The position numbers and the translations under genes were made by a program. From Acidobacteria bacterium UBA2161 (lineage in GTDB: Bacteria > Acidobacteriota > Vicinamibacteria > Vicinamibacterales > UBA823), in assembly GCA_002328835.1 (NCBI GenBank), contig DCWN01000001.1, positions 34,062 through 54,306 on the forward strand: a stretch of DNA of 20,245 nucleotides. The letters are read 5' to 3'. Each line of letters starts with the position of its first letter. Positions within the stretch are counted from its first letter, which is position 1. Below the pieces are notes generated by a model that was not told the origin of the DNA, did no database searches, and worked only from the letters and a program-made list of their open reading frames with translations. Below are positions 7,800 through 15,255 of the stretch, piece after piece.

Positions 7800-8033
7800 G
7801 AACCCTCTAGCGGCCGGGCTCGGGGCGAGGGCGCCGGGCTCAGACAGTCCTCGCACGCCGACGGCAGCACCCCCGTCGTAGCTAGTCGAACGGGATATCG
7901 GCCGTCGACGTTCTGCGGAACTCGCAGGCGCCCTCATCCCCTGCGCCCGCCGCTAGGGCCGACGGCTGCCGGGTGAGTACCTGCGGGGGATGACGACGGG
8001 ACCCGCCAGACGCGCGCCGCGACAGGGATCTGG
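7800..8033. other. Non-coding spacer between the thiolase operon and the repeat ahead of folE
   Basis: No reading frame on either strand here has a recognisable domain, ribosome site or protein-like composition. The stretch has GC-rich blocks and a short palindrome CGTCGACG but no tRNA-like or other known RNA shape that could be recognised by eye. Together with copy A of the interspersed repeat it makes a gap of about 366 bp between genes, unusually long for this window. Confidence 0.5.
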
Positions 8034-8123
8034 GCGCGCACGGCGCGCCCCGCGGCGTCCGGAGTGGGGTGCTCGGGGTCCCCGCGGAGGACGCCGCGTG
8101 GGGCTTGGGGCGCAAGGCGCCCC
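8034..8123 (+). repeat. Interspersed intergenic repeat, copy A
   Basis: About 90 bp that reappear at 17330-17418 in the same orientation. Shared blocks include GCGCACGGCGCG at the left end, a CGGGGTCCCCGCG core, and a terminal 17-base hairpin GGGGCGCAAGGCGCCCC (here 8107-8123; 7-bp stem, AAG loop). By eye about four fifths of positions agree, with one gap. Both copies end just before the start codon of a plus-strand gene, here 23 nt before folE. The conserved hairpin suggests a structured RNA or a mobile palindromic repeat. No known family was recognised. Confidence 0.7.
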
Positions 8124-8124
8124 A

Positions 8125-8140
8125 TGTACACATGTACAAT
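8125..8140 (+). promoter_or_regulatory. folE promoter with palindromic TACAnnTGTA motif
   Basis: TACAAT (8135-8140; five of six matches to TATAAT) lies 6 nt before the chosen folE ATG at 8147, which would place the first transcribed base at the A of the start codon. There is no Shine-Dalgarno sequence ahead of that ATG, in keeping with a leaderless message. Overlapping the -10 is TGTACA-CA-TGTACA (8125-8138), which contains TACACATGTA (8127-8136). This matches the TACAnnTGTA core known for BlaI/MecI/CopY-type repressors. The match may be chance, and no such regulator gene is in the window. Confidence 0.5.
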
Positions 8141-8146
8141 GATTCG

Positions 8147-8755
8147 ATGCGTGATCTGGTCCGGACGCTCCTGGCGGAACTCGGGGAGGACCCGACGCGG
8201 GAGGGTCTGGCGCGGACCCCGGAGCGGGTCGAGCGAGCGCTGAAGTTCCTCACGTCGGGCTACGACGCCGACCTGGCGACCGTGCTCAACGGCGCGATGT
8301 TCGACGTCGACTACAGCGAAATGGTGATCGTGAAGGACATCGATTTCTATTCGCTGTGCGAGCATCACCTCCTGCCGTTCTTCGGGAAGTGCCACGTCGC
8401 CTACGTGCCACGCGGCAAGGTCCTCGGGCTCAGCAAGATTCCGCGTCTGGTCGAGGTCTTCAGCCGCCGGTTGCAGGTCCAGGAGCGGCTGACCAATCAG
8501 ATCGCCAATACCATCCGCGAGACCATCAACCCCCTGGGTGTTGCGGTCGTGCTCGAAGCGACCCACCTGTGCATGTCGATGCGGGGTGTTCAGAAGCAGA
8601 ACTCGACGGCGGTGACGAGCGCCATGCTCGGCGTGCTGCGCGAGGATGCGCGCACCCGGATGGAGTTCCTCGAACTCATCCGACGACGCGGTGGGGCCAC
8701 GTCGTGGAGCGCGACGTCCGAGCAAGGCGCGGCGTGTGTCGCGGAGGAAGTCTGA
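8147..8755 (+). CDS. folE: GTP cyclohydrolase I (type IA)
   Basis: Zinc enzyme converting GTP to 7,8-dihydroneopterin triphosphate, first step of tetrahydrofolate synthesis. The protein has 202 residues from the ATG at 8147. Zinc ligands are visible as Cys71 and His74 in SLCEHHLLPFFG and Cys142 in HLCMSMRGVQ; the 71-residue spacing between the cysteines equals that of E. coli Cys110 and Cys181. GLSKIPRLVE (94-103) and LTNQIA complete the active-site signatures. In-frame upstream starts (GTG 8069, ATG 8132) would extend the protein into the repeat and the -10 box, so they are rejected. A leaderless start fits the promoter. The C-terminal tail of about 20 residues past the core is variable and unassigned. 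The following gene begins 4 bp later and is probably co-transcribed. Confidence 0.95.
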   Translation: MRDLVRTLLAELGEDPTREGLARTPERVERALKFLTSGYDADLATVLNGAMFDVDYSEMVIVKDIDFYSLCEHHLLPFFGKCHVAYVPRGKVLGLSKIPRLVEVFSRRLQVQERLTNQIANTIRETINPLGVAVVLEATHLCMSMRGVQKQNSTAVTSAMLGVLREDARTRMEFLELIRRRGGATSWSATSEQGAACVAEEV

Positions 8756-8759
8756 CTTC

Positions 8760-9368
8760 GTGGCCGTCGTAGGTCCCACGTCTCGCTGGGCGGTCTGCCT
8801 CGGGCTCGTCGTCGCGACCCTCGGCGTCACGCTGCGGTCGCAGCCCGAGCCGGCGGAGATCGCCTGTCCGTCGATGCTCGGCCAGGGCCTGACGACGGGG
8901 CGGGCCTTCTGCGACGTTCTGACCGGGCGCGATCCGGTCTCCGGGATCGTCGTCACCATCCCGCGTCATCGGGGCGAGGCGACGCTGACGTTCGACCTGT
9001 CGAATCGGCACACCTACTCCGAGGATCAGATCCGGGCGGGTCGAGCCTTCGCGCGCTACACGGCGACCGTCGGCGTGCTCACGGCCGACGGGGCGCTGCT
9101 CGCCCGTGGCGTCGTGCAGAGCGAGTTTCGGAGCGCGGACGATCTCGTCGACCGGGTGGATGGCGGCGCGGGCCCGGGCGGCGTCAAGGCGGTCGCGCCC
9201 GTCGACCTCGAGCGGGTCGTCGTGACGGTTCCGGCGGATGTTACCGAGGTGAGCATTCTCGGCGAGTTTCTCGAAGTGATCCGGATCGACGGCCGGGATT
9301 CGTTCCAGTCGCCCGGCCGGCCGATCGCAATCGTCAGCAACGTCGAGGTCGAGTACCGTCCCCGTTGA
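8760..9368 (+). CDS. Exported or membrane-anchored protein of unknown function
   Basis: No family was recognised. From a GTG at 8760 the product has 202 residues. It begins with a short charged stretch and a hydrophobic segment at about residues 10-25 (WAVCLGLVVATLGVTL), which looks like a signal peptide or single anchor. The rest is polar and probably extracytoplasmic, with cysteines at 36 and 51 that could form a disulfide and a beta-rich pattern of alternating hydrophobics toward the C-terminus (VVVTVPADVTEVSILGEFL, then IAIVSNVEVEYRP). A GGAGG lies 12 nt upstream inside the end of folE, rather far for good initiation, so the start is uncertain; the frame continues open upstream through the folE region. 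It starts 4 bp after folE, but nothing in the sequence ties it to folate. Confidence 0.65.
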   Translation: MAVVGPTSRWAVCLGLVVATLGVTLRSQPEPAEIACPSMLGQGLTTGRAFCDVLTGRDPVSGIVVTIPRHRGEATLTFDLSNRHTYSEDQIRAGRAFARYTATVGVLTADGALLARGVVQSEFRSADDLVDRVDGGAGPGGVKAVAPVDLERVVVTVPADVTEVSILGEFLEVIRIDGRDSFQSPGRPIAIVSNVEVEYRPR

Positions 9369-9440
9369 CGACGTCACGAACGGCATCGGGACGCATGACG
9401 CACAGGCCCGCGGCAGGGGGCCCGGCGCGAGGGGTGTGAG

Positions 9441-10700
9441 ATGAACCGGACACGGCAATCTATCGGGCGGGCACTCGGCCTGGCGGTGGCGTGCGTATCG
9501 GTGCCGCCGCTGACCGCCCAGCAGCCCCCGGCGGCGGCGGAGCCGCTGGCGCTGGTGAACGCTCGCGTCGTCGACGTGCGCACCGGATCGATCTCCGCGC
9601 CGAGCAGCGTGGTCGTCCGAGACGGCGTGATTGCGTCAATCGGCGGCCCGCCCCCGCCCGGCGTCCGGGTCGTCGACGTCCGGGGGAATCATCTGTTGCC
9701 CGGCCTGATCGACGCTCATACGCACATGGCCGACCTCGATGCGGCGCGGCGCGCGCTCGAGTCCGGGGTTACGACCGTGCGTGGCGCCGGCGGCGCGACC
9801 TACAACGACGTGGCTCTGGGAATCCTGAGTGCGCGTGGCGCGATCGCGGGGCCCGACGTCGTGCCAGCCGGAATCTTCGTTCGCGCGGAGATCGGTAGCG
9901 CCATCGTGGCTGACCCGAGGTTGGCCGACCTGCTCCCGCGAGCCGACACCATCGACAAGCTGCGGCGGCTGGTCCGGATCAATCTCGAGCACGGCGTCGG
10001 GGTCATCAAGACGGCCGCGACCGAGCGCGCCGGACTGGTGGGGACCGATCCACGGAAGCAGGTGCTCACGGAAGCCGAAGTCCGCGCCATCGTCGAGGAA
10101 GCCTCGGCCGGCGGCGTGCCCGTCGAAGCGCACGCGCACGGCGACGAGGGCGCCTACGCCGCCGTCAGCGCAGGCGTGCGCAGCATCGAGCACGGCACCT
10201 ATCTGAGCGACCGCACCCTGCGCCTCATGGAGGCCAACGGCACCTTCCTCGTGCCGACCTACATGACCGTCGTCGACGTGAGCGAGGCCGGCGGTGACTA
10301 CGACGTGCCCGCCCTGCGAGTGCGGGGCCGGCACATGCTGCCGCGGCTGCGCGACGTGGTTGCGCGAGCGCGCGCGATCGGCGTCCGGCTCGTGACCGGC
10401 AGCGACACCAGCTACGGGCCGTCGAGTTTGACGCGGATCGCCCACGAGATCGGCGCGTTCGTCGACATGGGGCTGACGCCGCTGGAAGCGATCCAGGCCG
10501 CGACGGTAACGCCCGCCGAACTGCTGGGTCTGGAGCGTCACACTGGGGCGATCGAGACCGGCCTGGAAGCCGATCTCATAGCCGTGGCCGCCGACCCGCT
10601 GGCGGACGTCGGCGTCATCGAAGACGTCTTGCTGGTGATCAGCAACGGCCGCGTGGCCATCGATCGGTTGAATTTCGAGAAGGCCGCGAGCGGCTTCTAG
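9441..10700 (+). CDS. Exported metal-dependent amidohydrolase (imidazolonepropionase/prolidase-like)
   Basis: Amidohydrolase-superfamily enzyme of 419 residues with an N-terminal signal peptide: basic start, hydrophobic ALGLAVACVSVPPLTA (11-26), likely cleavage before QQPP. The mature protein should act in the periplasm or outside. The metal centre is complete: His93 and His95 in DAHTHM, probable carboxylated Lys189 in VIKTAATE, His230 (with His232) in EAHAHG, His250 in SIEHGTYL and Asp321 in GSDTSYG. The small beta-sandwich flanking the barrel is seen at both ends (LVNARVVDVRTG; GLEADLIAVAADPL and VISNGRVAI). The Lys-containing subgroup includes Xaa-Pro dipeptidases and other peptidase-like hydrolases, so a peptide or N-acyl amino acid substrate is plausible, but none can be assigned. 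It is preceded by a 72-bp gap, with GAGGGGTG shortly before the ATG. Confidence 0.88.
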   Translation: MNRTRQSIGRALGLAVACVSVPPLTAQQPPAAAEPLALVNARVVDVRTGSISAPSSVVVRDGVIASIGGPPPPGVRVVDVRGNHLLPGLIDAHTHMADLDAARRALESGVTTVRGAGGATYNDVALGILSARGAIAGPDVVPAGIFVRAEIGSAIVADPRLADLLPRADTIDKLRRLVRINLEHGVGVIKTAATERAGLVGTDPRKQVLTEAEVRAIVEEASAGGVPVEAHAHGDEGAYAAVSAGVRSIEHGTYLSDRTLRLMEANGTFLVPTYMTVVDVSEAGGDYDVPALRVRGRHMLPRLRDVVARARAIGVRLVTGSDTSYGPSSLTRIAHEIGAFVDMGLTPLEAIQAATVTPAELLGLERHTGAIETGLEADLIAVAADPLADVGVIEDVLLVISNGRVAIDRLNFEKAASGF

Positions 10701-10736
10701 CCGCCGCCCGACTGCCTCGAGGGGGACGCCCGCGGA

Positions 10737-11747
10737 ATGTCGCCACGTGACGTGATCATCATCGGCGCCGGTCCGGCTGGACTTGCCGCCGCGATCACCG
10801 CCAAGCAGCACGGGCTCGACTACACCGTGCTCGAGAAGGGCGTGCTGGTCAATTCGCTTTTCCACTTCCCAAAGCAGATGGTGTTCTTCACGACACCTGA
10901 ACTGCTCGAAATCGGCGGGATGCCGTTCGTGACGCCCTATGACAAGCCGACACGGTTGGAATCGCTGCGCTACTATCGGCGCGTCGCCGACGCCCACGAA
11001 CTCTCGGTCGAACTGGGCGAGCGGGTGACCGCGGTGCACGTGCCGCAGGCCGGGCGGACCGAGACGTTCACGGTCGAGACACGGTCATCTCGCGGGGCCG
11101 AGCGGCGCCTCGAGGCCCGGACGGTGGTACTGGCCATCGGCTGCTACGACCAGCCCAATCTGCTCGGCATTCCGGGCGAGGAGCTGCCGCACGTCTCGCA
11201 CTACTACGACGAGGCCCATCGTCACTACCGGCAGCACGTGGTGGTCGTGGGGGGCAAGAACTCGGCGGCCGAGGCCGCGCTCGAGCTGTATCGCGCCGGC
11301 GCCGACGTCACGCTGGTGCATCGTCACGCCGAGCTGGGCCGATCGATCAAGTACTGGGTGCGGCCGGACATCGAGAACCGGATCGCCGAAGGGTCGATTC
11401 CGGCCCGCTTCGAAACCGAGGTCCGGGAGATTCGGCCCGAGGAGGTCGTCGTCGAGAGCCGCGGCCGCCAAGATCGCTTGCCGGCCGACCACGTCTTGCT
11501 GATGACCGGCTACCGCACCGACTCGACCCTGATGTGCCAGGTGGGCGTGCGCCTGCACCCGGAGACCTTCGTGCCGGAGCACGATGCGGCGACATTCGAG
11601 TCGAACGTGCCGGGCTTCTACATCGCCGGCACCGCCCTCACGGGCGTGCACAGCGGTCGGATCTTCATCGAGAACGGCCGCTTCCACGGCCAGGTCGTCA
11701 TCGACGCGATTCGCCAGCGGCTGGCCGCGACGGAGCTGGGCGTCTAG
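10737..11747 (+). CDS. YpdA-family FAD/NADPH thiol-disulfide reductase
   Basis: Flavoprotein of 336 residues from the thioredoxin-reductase-like YpdA group, whose Firmicute members reduce bacillithiol disulfide with NADPH. The FAD-binding GAGPAG is at 10-15, the NADPH-binding VVVVGGKNSAAEAALE at 168-183, and the C-terminal IAGTALTGV...IFIENGRFHG segment that closes the FAD site is intact. There is no thioredoxin-reductase CxxC pair. The cysteine next to the FAD motif that is conserved in Staphylococcus and Bacillus YpdA (position 14, GGGPCG) is alanine here (Ala14). Another cysteine, Cys136, occurs in AIGCYDQPN, where Firmicute proteins have tyrosine. It starts 36 bp after the amidohydrolase and may share its transcript. 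The family call is strong; the low-molecular-weight thiol substrate is inferred. The gene converges on the LON-domain gene 18 bp away. Confidence 0.87.
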   Translation: MSPRDVIIIGAGPAGLAAAITAKQHGLDYTVLEKGVLVNSLFHFPKQMVFFTTPELLEIGGMPFVTPYDKPTRLESLRYYRRVADAHELSVELGERVTAVHVPQAGRTETFTVETRSSRGAERRLEARTVVLAIGCYDQPNLLGIPGEELPHVSHYYDEAHRHYRQHVVVVGGKNSAAEAALELYRAGADVTLVHRHAELGRSIKYWVRPDIENRIAEGSIPARFETEVREIRPEEVVVESRGRQDRLPADHVLLMTGYRTDSTLMCQVGVRLHPETFVPEHDAATFESNVPGFYIAGTALTGVHSGRIFIENGRFHGQVVIDAIRQRLAATELGV

Positions 11748-11765
11748 GGCCCATCTCCCGTCTGG

Positions 11766-12398
11766 TCACTGTACCTCGTAGGACTGCCCGGCGTGGCTGG
11801 CCAGCAGCACCTTCATCTCCAGTAGCTCGATCAGCGATTCGCAGCGGGCGAACGGACCGTCGCGTTCGAGGAGCGCTTGCTTCTCGACCGGTTTCAGATC
11901 GAGGTACTGCGCGAGCGCGTTGACGAGATCCTCGTCGGGCATCGACGCGGGCACCTGGCCTTCCGCGCCGGCCTGGCGCAGGCCCTTCGCGACCAAGGCC
12001 TCCAACCGCCCGCGGTCGCGACGGATCGCCGCGCGGACGGCCTCGTCGAGCGGCTCCGCGATGCCGTCCACGCGCGCCTGTCGATAGCTGTGCCGGTCGT
12101 CCTCGTCGGCGATCCGGAACTTCTGCATCCCCCGGAGGATGATGTTGTAGCGGCCGTCGTCCAGCTGTTCGAAGTTCGTGATCAGGCCGGCGCAGCCGAC
12201 GGGATAGATCGGCGGCCGTCCCTGGTAGTCGTCCTCCCAGCCCGGGCGCAGCAGCACCATGCCGATGATGCGGTCGCCCGCCAGCGCGTCCGCCACCATC
12301 TCCCGAAACCGCTGTTCGAAGATGTGGAGCGGGAGGAAGACGTTCGGGAATAGGACGACGTTGGGGAGCGGGAAGATCGGGATCGAGGGCGGCAGCAT
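11766..12398 (-). CDS. Stand-alone LON substrate-binding domain protein
   Basis: A 210-residue protein consisting only of the N-terminal substrate-recognition domain of Lon protease. It begins with the typical IPIFPLPNVVLFPNVFLPLHIFEQRFREMV (residues 6-35) and has the expected PVGCAGLITNFEQLDDGRYNIILRG strand region around 66-90. The AAA and serine-protease domains of full Lon are absent, and the frame closes normally, so this is the common LonN-only family rather than a broken gene. Such proteins presumably bind unfolded or specific protein clients; a biochemical role is not settled. It lies 26 bp downstream of the VWA gene on the same strand, so it is probably the last gene of an AAA-VWA-LON operon and may work with that machine as a client adaptor. 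That link is inference from position. Confidence 0.88.
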   Translation of the reverse strand: MLPPSIPIFPLPNVVLFPNVFLPLHIFEQRFREMVADALAGDRIIGMVLLRPGWEDDYQGRPPIYPVGCAGLITNFEQLDDGRYNIILRGMQKFRIADEDDRHSYRQARVDGIAEPLDEAVRAAIRRDRGRLEALVAKGLRQAGAEGQVPASMPDEDLVNALAQYLDLKPVEKQALLERDGPFARCESLIELLEMKVLLASHAGQSYEVQ

Positions 12399-12424
12399 GG
12401 CCAGGGTCGTCCGCGGACGCGCGG

Positions 12425-13690
12425 TCAGTGGATTGTCTTCGTCTTGTTGTTCATGTAGTCCATGAGGACGTACTGACCGAGGCTGTAGGGCGTCGTGAAG
12501 TAGGCCTTGCCGTGACAGATCTTGGCGACTCGGCGGACGAAGCTGACCAGATCGTAGTCGCGCGCCAGCATGAACGTGTTGATGAGGATGCCGGCCTTGC
12601 GGCAGGCCGCGACCTCGGCGAACGTCTCGGAGACGATAAGCGGGTCGAGGCCAAACGCGTTCCGGTAGATCCGACCGTCGGGCTGTGTCAGTGCTGACGG
12701 CTTGCCGTCGGTGATCATGATGATCTGCCGCATGTCCTTCCGCTGGCGTTCGAGCATCCGGCGCGCCAGTCGCAGGCCCTCGCGGGTATTCGTGTAGTAC
12801 GGCCCCACGCGCACCCGCGCTAGCTGCTTGATCGGGATTTCCTCAGCCGAGTCGTGGAACAGCACGACCTGCAGGGCGTCGCCGGGGTACTGCCGGCGGA
12901 TGAGGTTGGTCAGTGCCAGCGCGACCCGCTTGGCGGGCGTAAACCGATCCTCGCCGTACAGGATCATGCTGTGGCTGCAATCGAGCATCAGCACGGTCGC
13001 GCACGAACTCTGGTACTCGCCCTGGTTCACGACCAGGTCGTCGTACTCGACGTCGATGCCGGCCGTGCCCCCGCCGGGCAGCAGGCCCGCGCGCTGCACC
13101 GCATTGAGAATGGTTCCGCTCGGGTCGAGGTTCAACGTGTCGCCGAACTCGTACGGCTTGATCGTGCCGCTGGCCTCGACGCCGGTCGCCTGGTCCCGCG
13201 TGTCGTGACGGCCGAAGCTGCTGCGACCGACCGACCCCAGTAGGTCCCGGAGGGCGCGGTAGCCGAGGAAATCCAGGCTCTTGTCGGTGATCTCGAACGA
13301 CACGTCGGCGTCGTCCTGCGATAGGCCCTCGCCGCCCGCCCGATGCTCGCGCTCGGCGTCGAGGTCGGGACTCATCGTGATGTAGCCCTGCTGAGCCATC
13401 CGCTCGACGATCTGTTGAATCAGTTCTTCGAGCTGGGTCCGGCTGTCGGCGTCGGCGGGGTCGCCGAGCAGTCGCTCGACCGTCTCGTCGGGCAGCAGGT
13501 CGCCGCTGAGGATCGCTTCGAGGATGGCGTCGTGCAGCGACTGCAGGGTGTGATCGCCCTGGTCGTCCGGCTCCCCATGCGGACTGTCGAACCCGCTGGA
13601 GAGCAGCAGGTCGGACAGCTTCGAGAGGATCTCCTCGAGGTCGAGTCCTTCGAGATCCTCACCGGTGAAGCGGGTGTACTTGTATCGCAT
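12425..13690 (-). CDS. VWA domain protein, partner of the adjacent AAA ATPase
   Basis: A 421-residue cytosolic protein with a C-terminal von Willebrand A domain from about residue 230. The metal-ion-dependent adhesion site is complete: DxSxS as Asp237, Ser239 and Ser241 (LDCSHSM), a threonine at 300 or 302 (YYTNTREG), and Asp328 in MITDGKPS. The N-terminal 220 residues are acidic and mostly helical with no recognised domain, and no signal peptide is present. Pairs of a MoxR/ChlI-type AAA ATPase with a VWA protein are well known, including the magnesium chelatase I and D subunits and MoxR-VWA chaperones, and this gene follows such an ATPase by 27 bp. A metal-insertion or complex-remodelling role is therefore likely, with substrate unknown. 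No chlorophyll or cobalamin gene is nearby, so actual Mg chelatase activity is unlikely. Confidence 0.9.
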   Translation of the reverse strand: MRYKYTRFTGEDLEGLDLEEILSKLSDLLLSSGFDSPHGEPDDQGDHTLQSLHDAILEAILSGDLLPDETVERLLGDPADADSRTQLEELIQQIVERMAQQGYITMSPDLDAEREHRAGGEGLSQDDADVSFEITDKSLDFLGYRALRDLLGSVGRSSFGRHDTRDQATGVEASGTIKPYEFGDTLNLDPSGTILNAVQRAGLLPGGGTAGIDVEYDDLVVNQGEYQSSCATVLMLDCSHSMILYGEDRFTPAKRVALALTNLIRRQYPGDALQVVLFHDSAEEIPIKQLARVRVGPYYTNTREGLRLARRMLERQRKDMRQIIMITDGKPSALTQPDGRIYRNAFGLDPLIVSETFAEVAACRKAGILINTFMLARDYDLVSFVRRVAKICHGKAYFTTPYSLGQYVLMDYMNNKTKTIH

Positions 13691-13717
13691 GACGGGCGCC
13701 GCCGTCGGGCGCGAGCC

Positions 13718-15238
13718 TCAGTTGTAGTACTTCTTCTTGCCTCGGCCGGGCAGTTCTTCCTCGAAGAATTCCTGCTCCATTCGCAGCTGGGTTCTGGGCT
13801 GCTCGGCGGCCTCGTAGCGCCAGTCGTCGGATCGGGTGATCTTCTTCTGCGCGAAGAGCCCCTCCAGCACGAAGTCCACCGCCGAGGCGCGCGCGGTCGG
13901 CGGGGCCGACGACTTGACGCCGAGGGCGTCGGCCAGCGCTTCGAGGCCCTGCACCTGGTCGGTCTGCGTCAGCAACTCCGCGGCCGACGACGTGTCGGTG
14001 ATCTGCAGCGTCCCCCCGAGGTCGAACCACTCCACGACCTGGTGTGCGTCGCTGGCGTCGATGTACCCGCCGAACACATTGGCCACGGCGCCGCGGATGA
14101 GATCGTGCGCCACGGCGTCGACGCCGCGCAGCTCACCCTCGTACTCCAGTTCGAACTTGCCCGTGATCGACGGCAGCGCGGCGTAGATGTCGGTGACCCG
14201 AGGCACGACCGACGACTCACCGTTGAGCGCCGCGCGACGTTCGGCGTTCGAGACGACGTTTTCCAGGCAGGTGATGGGGAGGCGCTGGCTGACGCCCGAA
14301 CGCTTGTCGATCTTGGAATCCTGGCGCGCCAGGAACGCCACCTCCTCGACGATCTCGCGCACGTAGATCGGGACCTCGATGCTGTCGGTCGCCGCCGCGT
14401 CACCGGCGCCGTCCGGGCTTCGTCCAATCCACGCTTCCTGCTCGGTGATCGCCATGCCTTCGTGACGCGTCATCGGGTAGTGCGTCCGGATCTCCGAGCC
14501 GATGCGATCCTTGAGCGGCGTGATGATCTTGCCTCGCGCCGTGTAGTCCTCCGGGTTGGCGGTGAAGACCATCATGACGTCGAGTGGCAGGCGAATCGGA
14601 TAGCCTTTGATCTGGACGTCGCCCTCCTGAAGGATGTTGAACAATCCCACCTGGATCTTGCCCGCCAGATCCGGCAACTCGTTGACGGCGAAGATGCCTC
14701 GGTGCGCGCGGGGCAGGAGTCCGTAGTGCATCGTCAGCTCGTCCGAGAGCCCGAGCCCGGCGCGCGCCGCCTTGATCGGATCGATATCGCCCACCATGTC
14801 GGCGATCGTGACATCCGGCGTTGCCAGCTTCTCGACGAAGCGCGCCTCGCGGTCGAGCCAGTCGATCGGTACGCGATCGCCTTCCTCGGCGACCCTGCGC
14901 CGGCAGGCGCTGCAGAGCAGCGTCAGCGGGTCGTCGTGAATCTCGCACCCTCGGACGACCGGTACGGCGTCGTCGAGGAGCGTAACGAGCGCGCGGAGAA
15001 TCCGGCTCTTGGCCTGCCCGCGCAGGCCGAGCAGAATGAAGTGGTGCTTCGACAGCACGGCGTTCACGAGCTGCGGGATCACGGTCTCGTCGTAGCCGAC
15101 GATGCCCGGGAACAGCGGCGCGTCGTCGCGCAGGCGTTGCACCAGGTTGTCGCGAAGCTCTTGCTTGACGGGGCGGCGGGGCACCTCGCCGGCCTCGATG
15201 GCCTGGCGCAAGGTACCGAGTGTCTCCGGTCGGCGCAT
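13718..15238 (-). CDS. MoxR/Mg-chelatase-I-like AAA+ ATPase with a Cys/His cluster
   Basis: AAA+ ATPase of 506 residues. The P-loop is GLRGQAKS (71-78), with alanine where GxxGxGKS has its last glycine. The Walker B region is GIFAVNELPDL (181-191), with Asn186-Glu187 in place of Asp-Glu. Sensor 1 is Asn228 in FTANPEDY, and Arg245 in LKDRIGSEI is a candidate arginine finger. Between P-loop and Walker B lies CxxH-x7-CxxC (Cys98, His101, Cys109, Cys112), which looks able to bind zinc. The C-terminal 200 residues are helical and variable. It is the first gene of a probable AAA-VWA-LON operon and should form a ring that works with the VWA protein. The deviations in the nucleotide-binding motifs may be normal for its subfamily, so ATPase activity is still expected. 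The ATG at 15238 is 18 bp from the inverted-repeat element. Confidence 0.88.
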   Translation of the reverse strand: MRRPETLGTLRQAIEAGEVPRRPVKQELRDNLVQRLRDDAPLFPGIVGYDETVIPQLVNAVLSKHHFILLGLRGQAKSRILRALVTLLDDAVPVVRGCEIHDDPLTLLCSACRRRVAEEGDRVPIDWLDREARFVEKLATPDVTIADMVGDIDPIKAARAGLGLSDELTMHYGLLPRAHRGIFAVNELPDLAGKIQVGLFNILQEGDVQIKGYPIRLPLDVMMVFTANPEDYTARGKIITPLKDRIGSEIRTHYPMTRHEGMAITEQEAWIGRSPDGAGDAAATDSIEVPIYVREIVEEVAFLARQDSKIDKRSGVSQRLPITCLENVVSNAERRAALNGESSVVPRVTDIYAALPSITGKFELEYEGELRGVDAVAHDLIRGAVANVFGGYIDASDAHQVVEWFDLGGTLQITDTSSAAELLTQTDQVQGLEALADALGVKSSAPPTARASAVDFVLEGLFAQKKITRSDDWRYEAAEQPRTQLRMEQEFFEEELPGRGKKKYYN

Positions 15239-15255
15239 CCTCCGATTGTAACCCT

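Noticed and set aside
5147..7870. A 907-codon open frame on the minus strand
   Set aside because: It is antisense to the dehydrogenase, second thiolase and HBD genes, all of which have intact catalytic motifs. Composition is rich in Arg, His and Asp with no domain.
7800..8033. A tRNA or small RNA gene in the long gap before folE
   Set aside because: No acceptor stem, T-loop GTTCRA or CCA-like end was found, and no other known RNA family was recognisable by eye.
13718..15238. Genuine magnesium chelatase for chlorophyll synthesis
   Set aside because: The AAA and VWA proteins resemble subunits I and D, but there is no chlH or other chlorophyll gene and the ATPase motifs are divergent.
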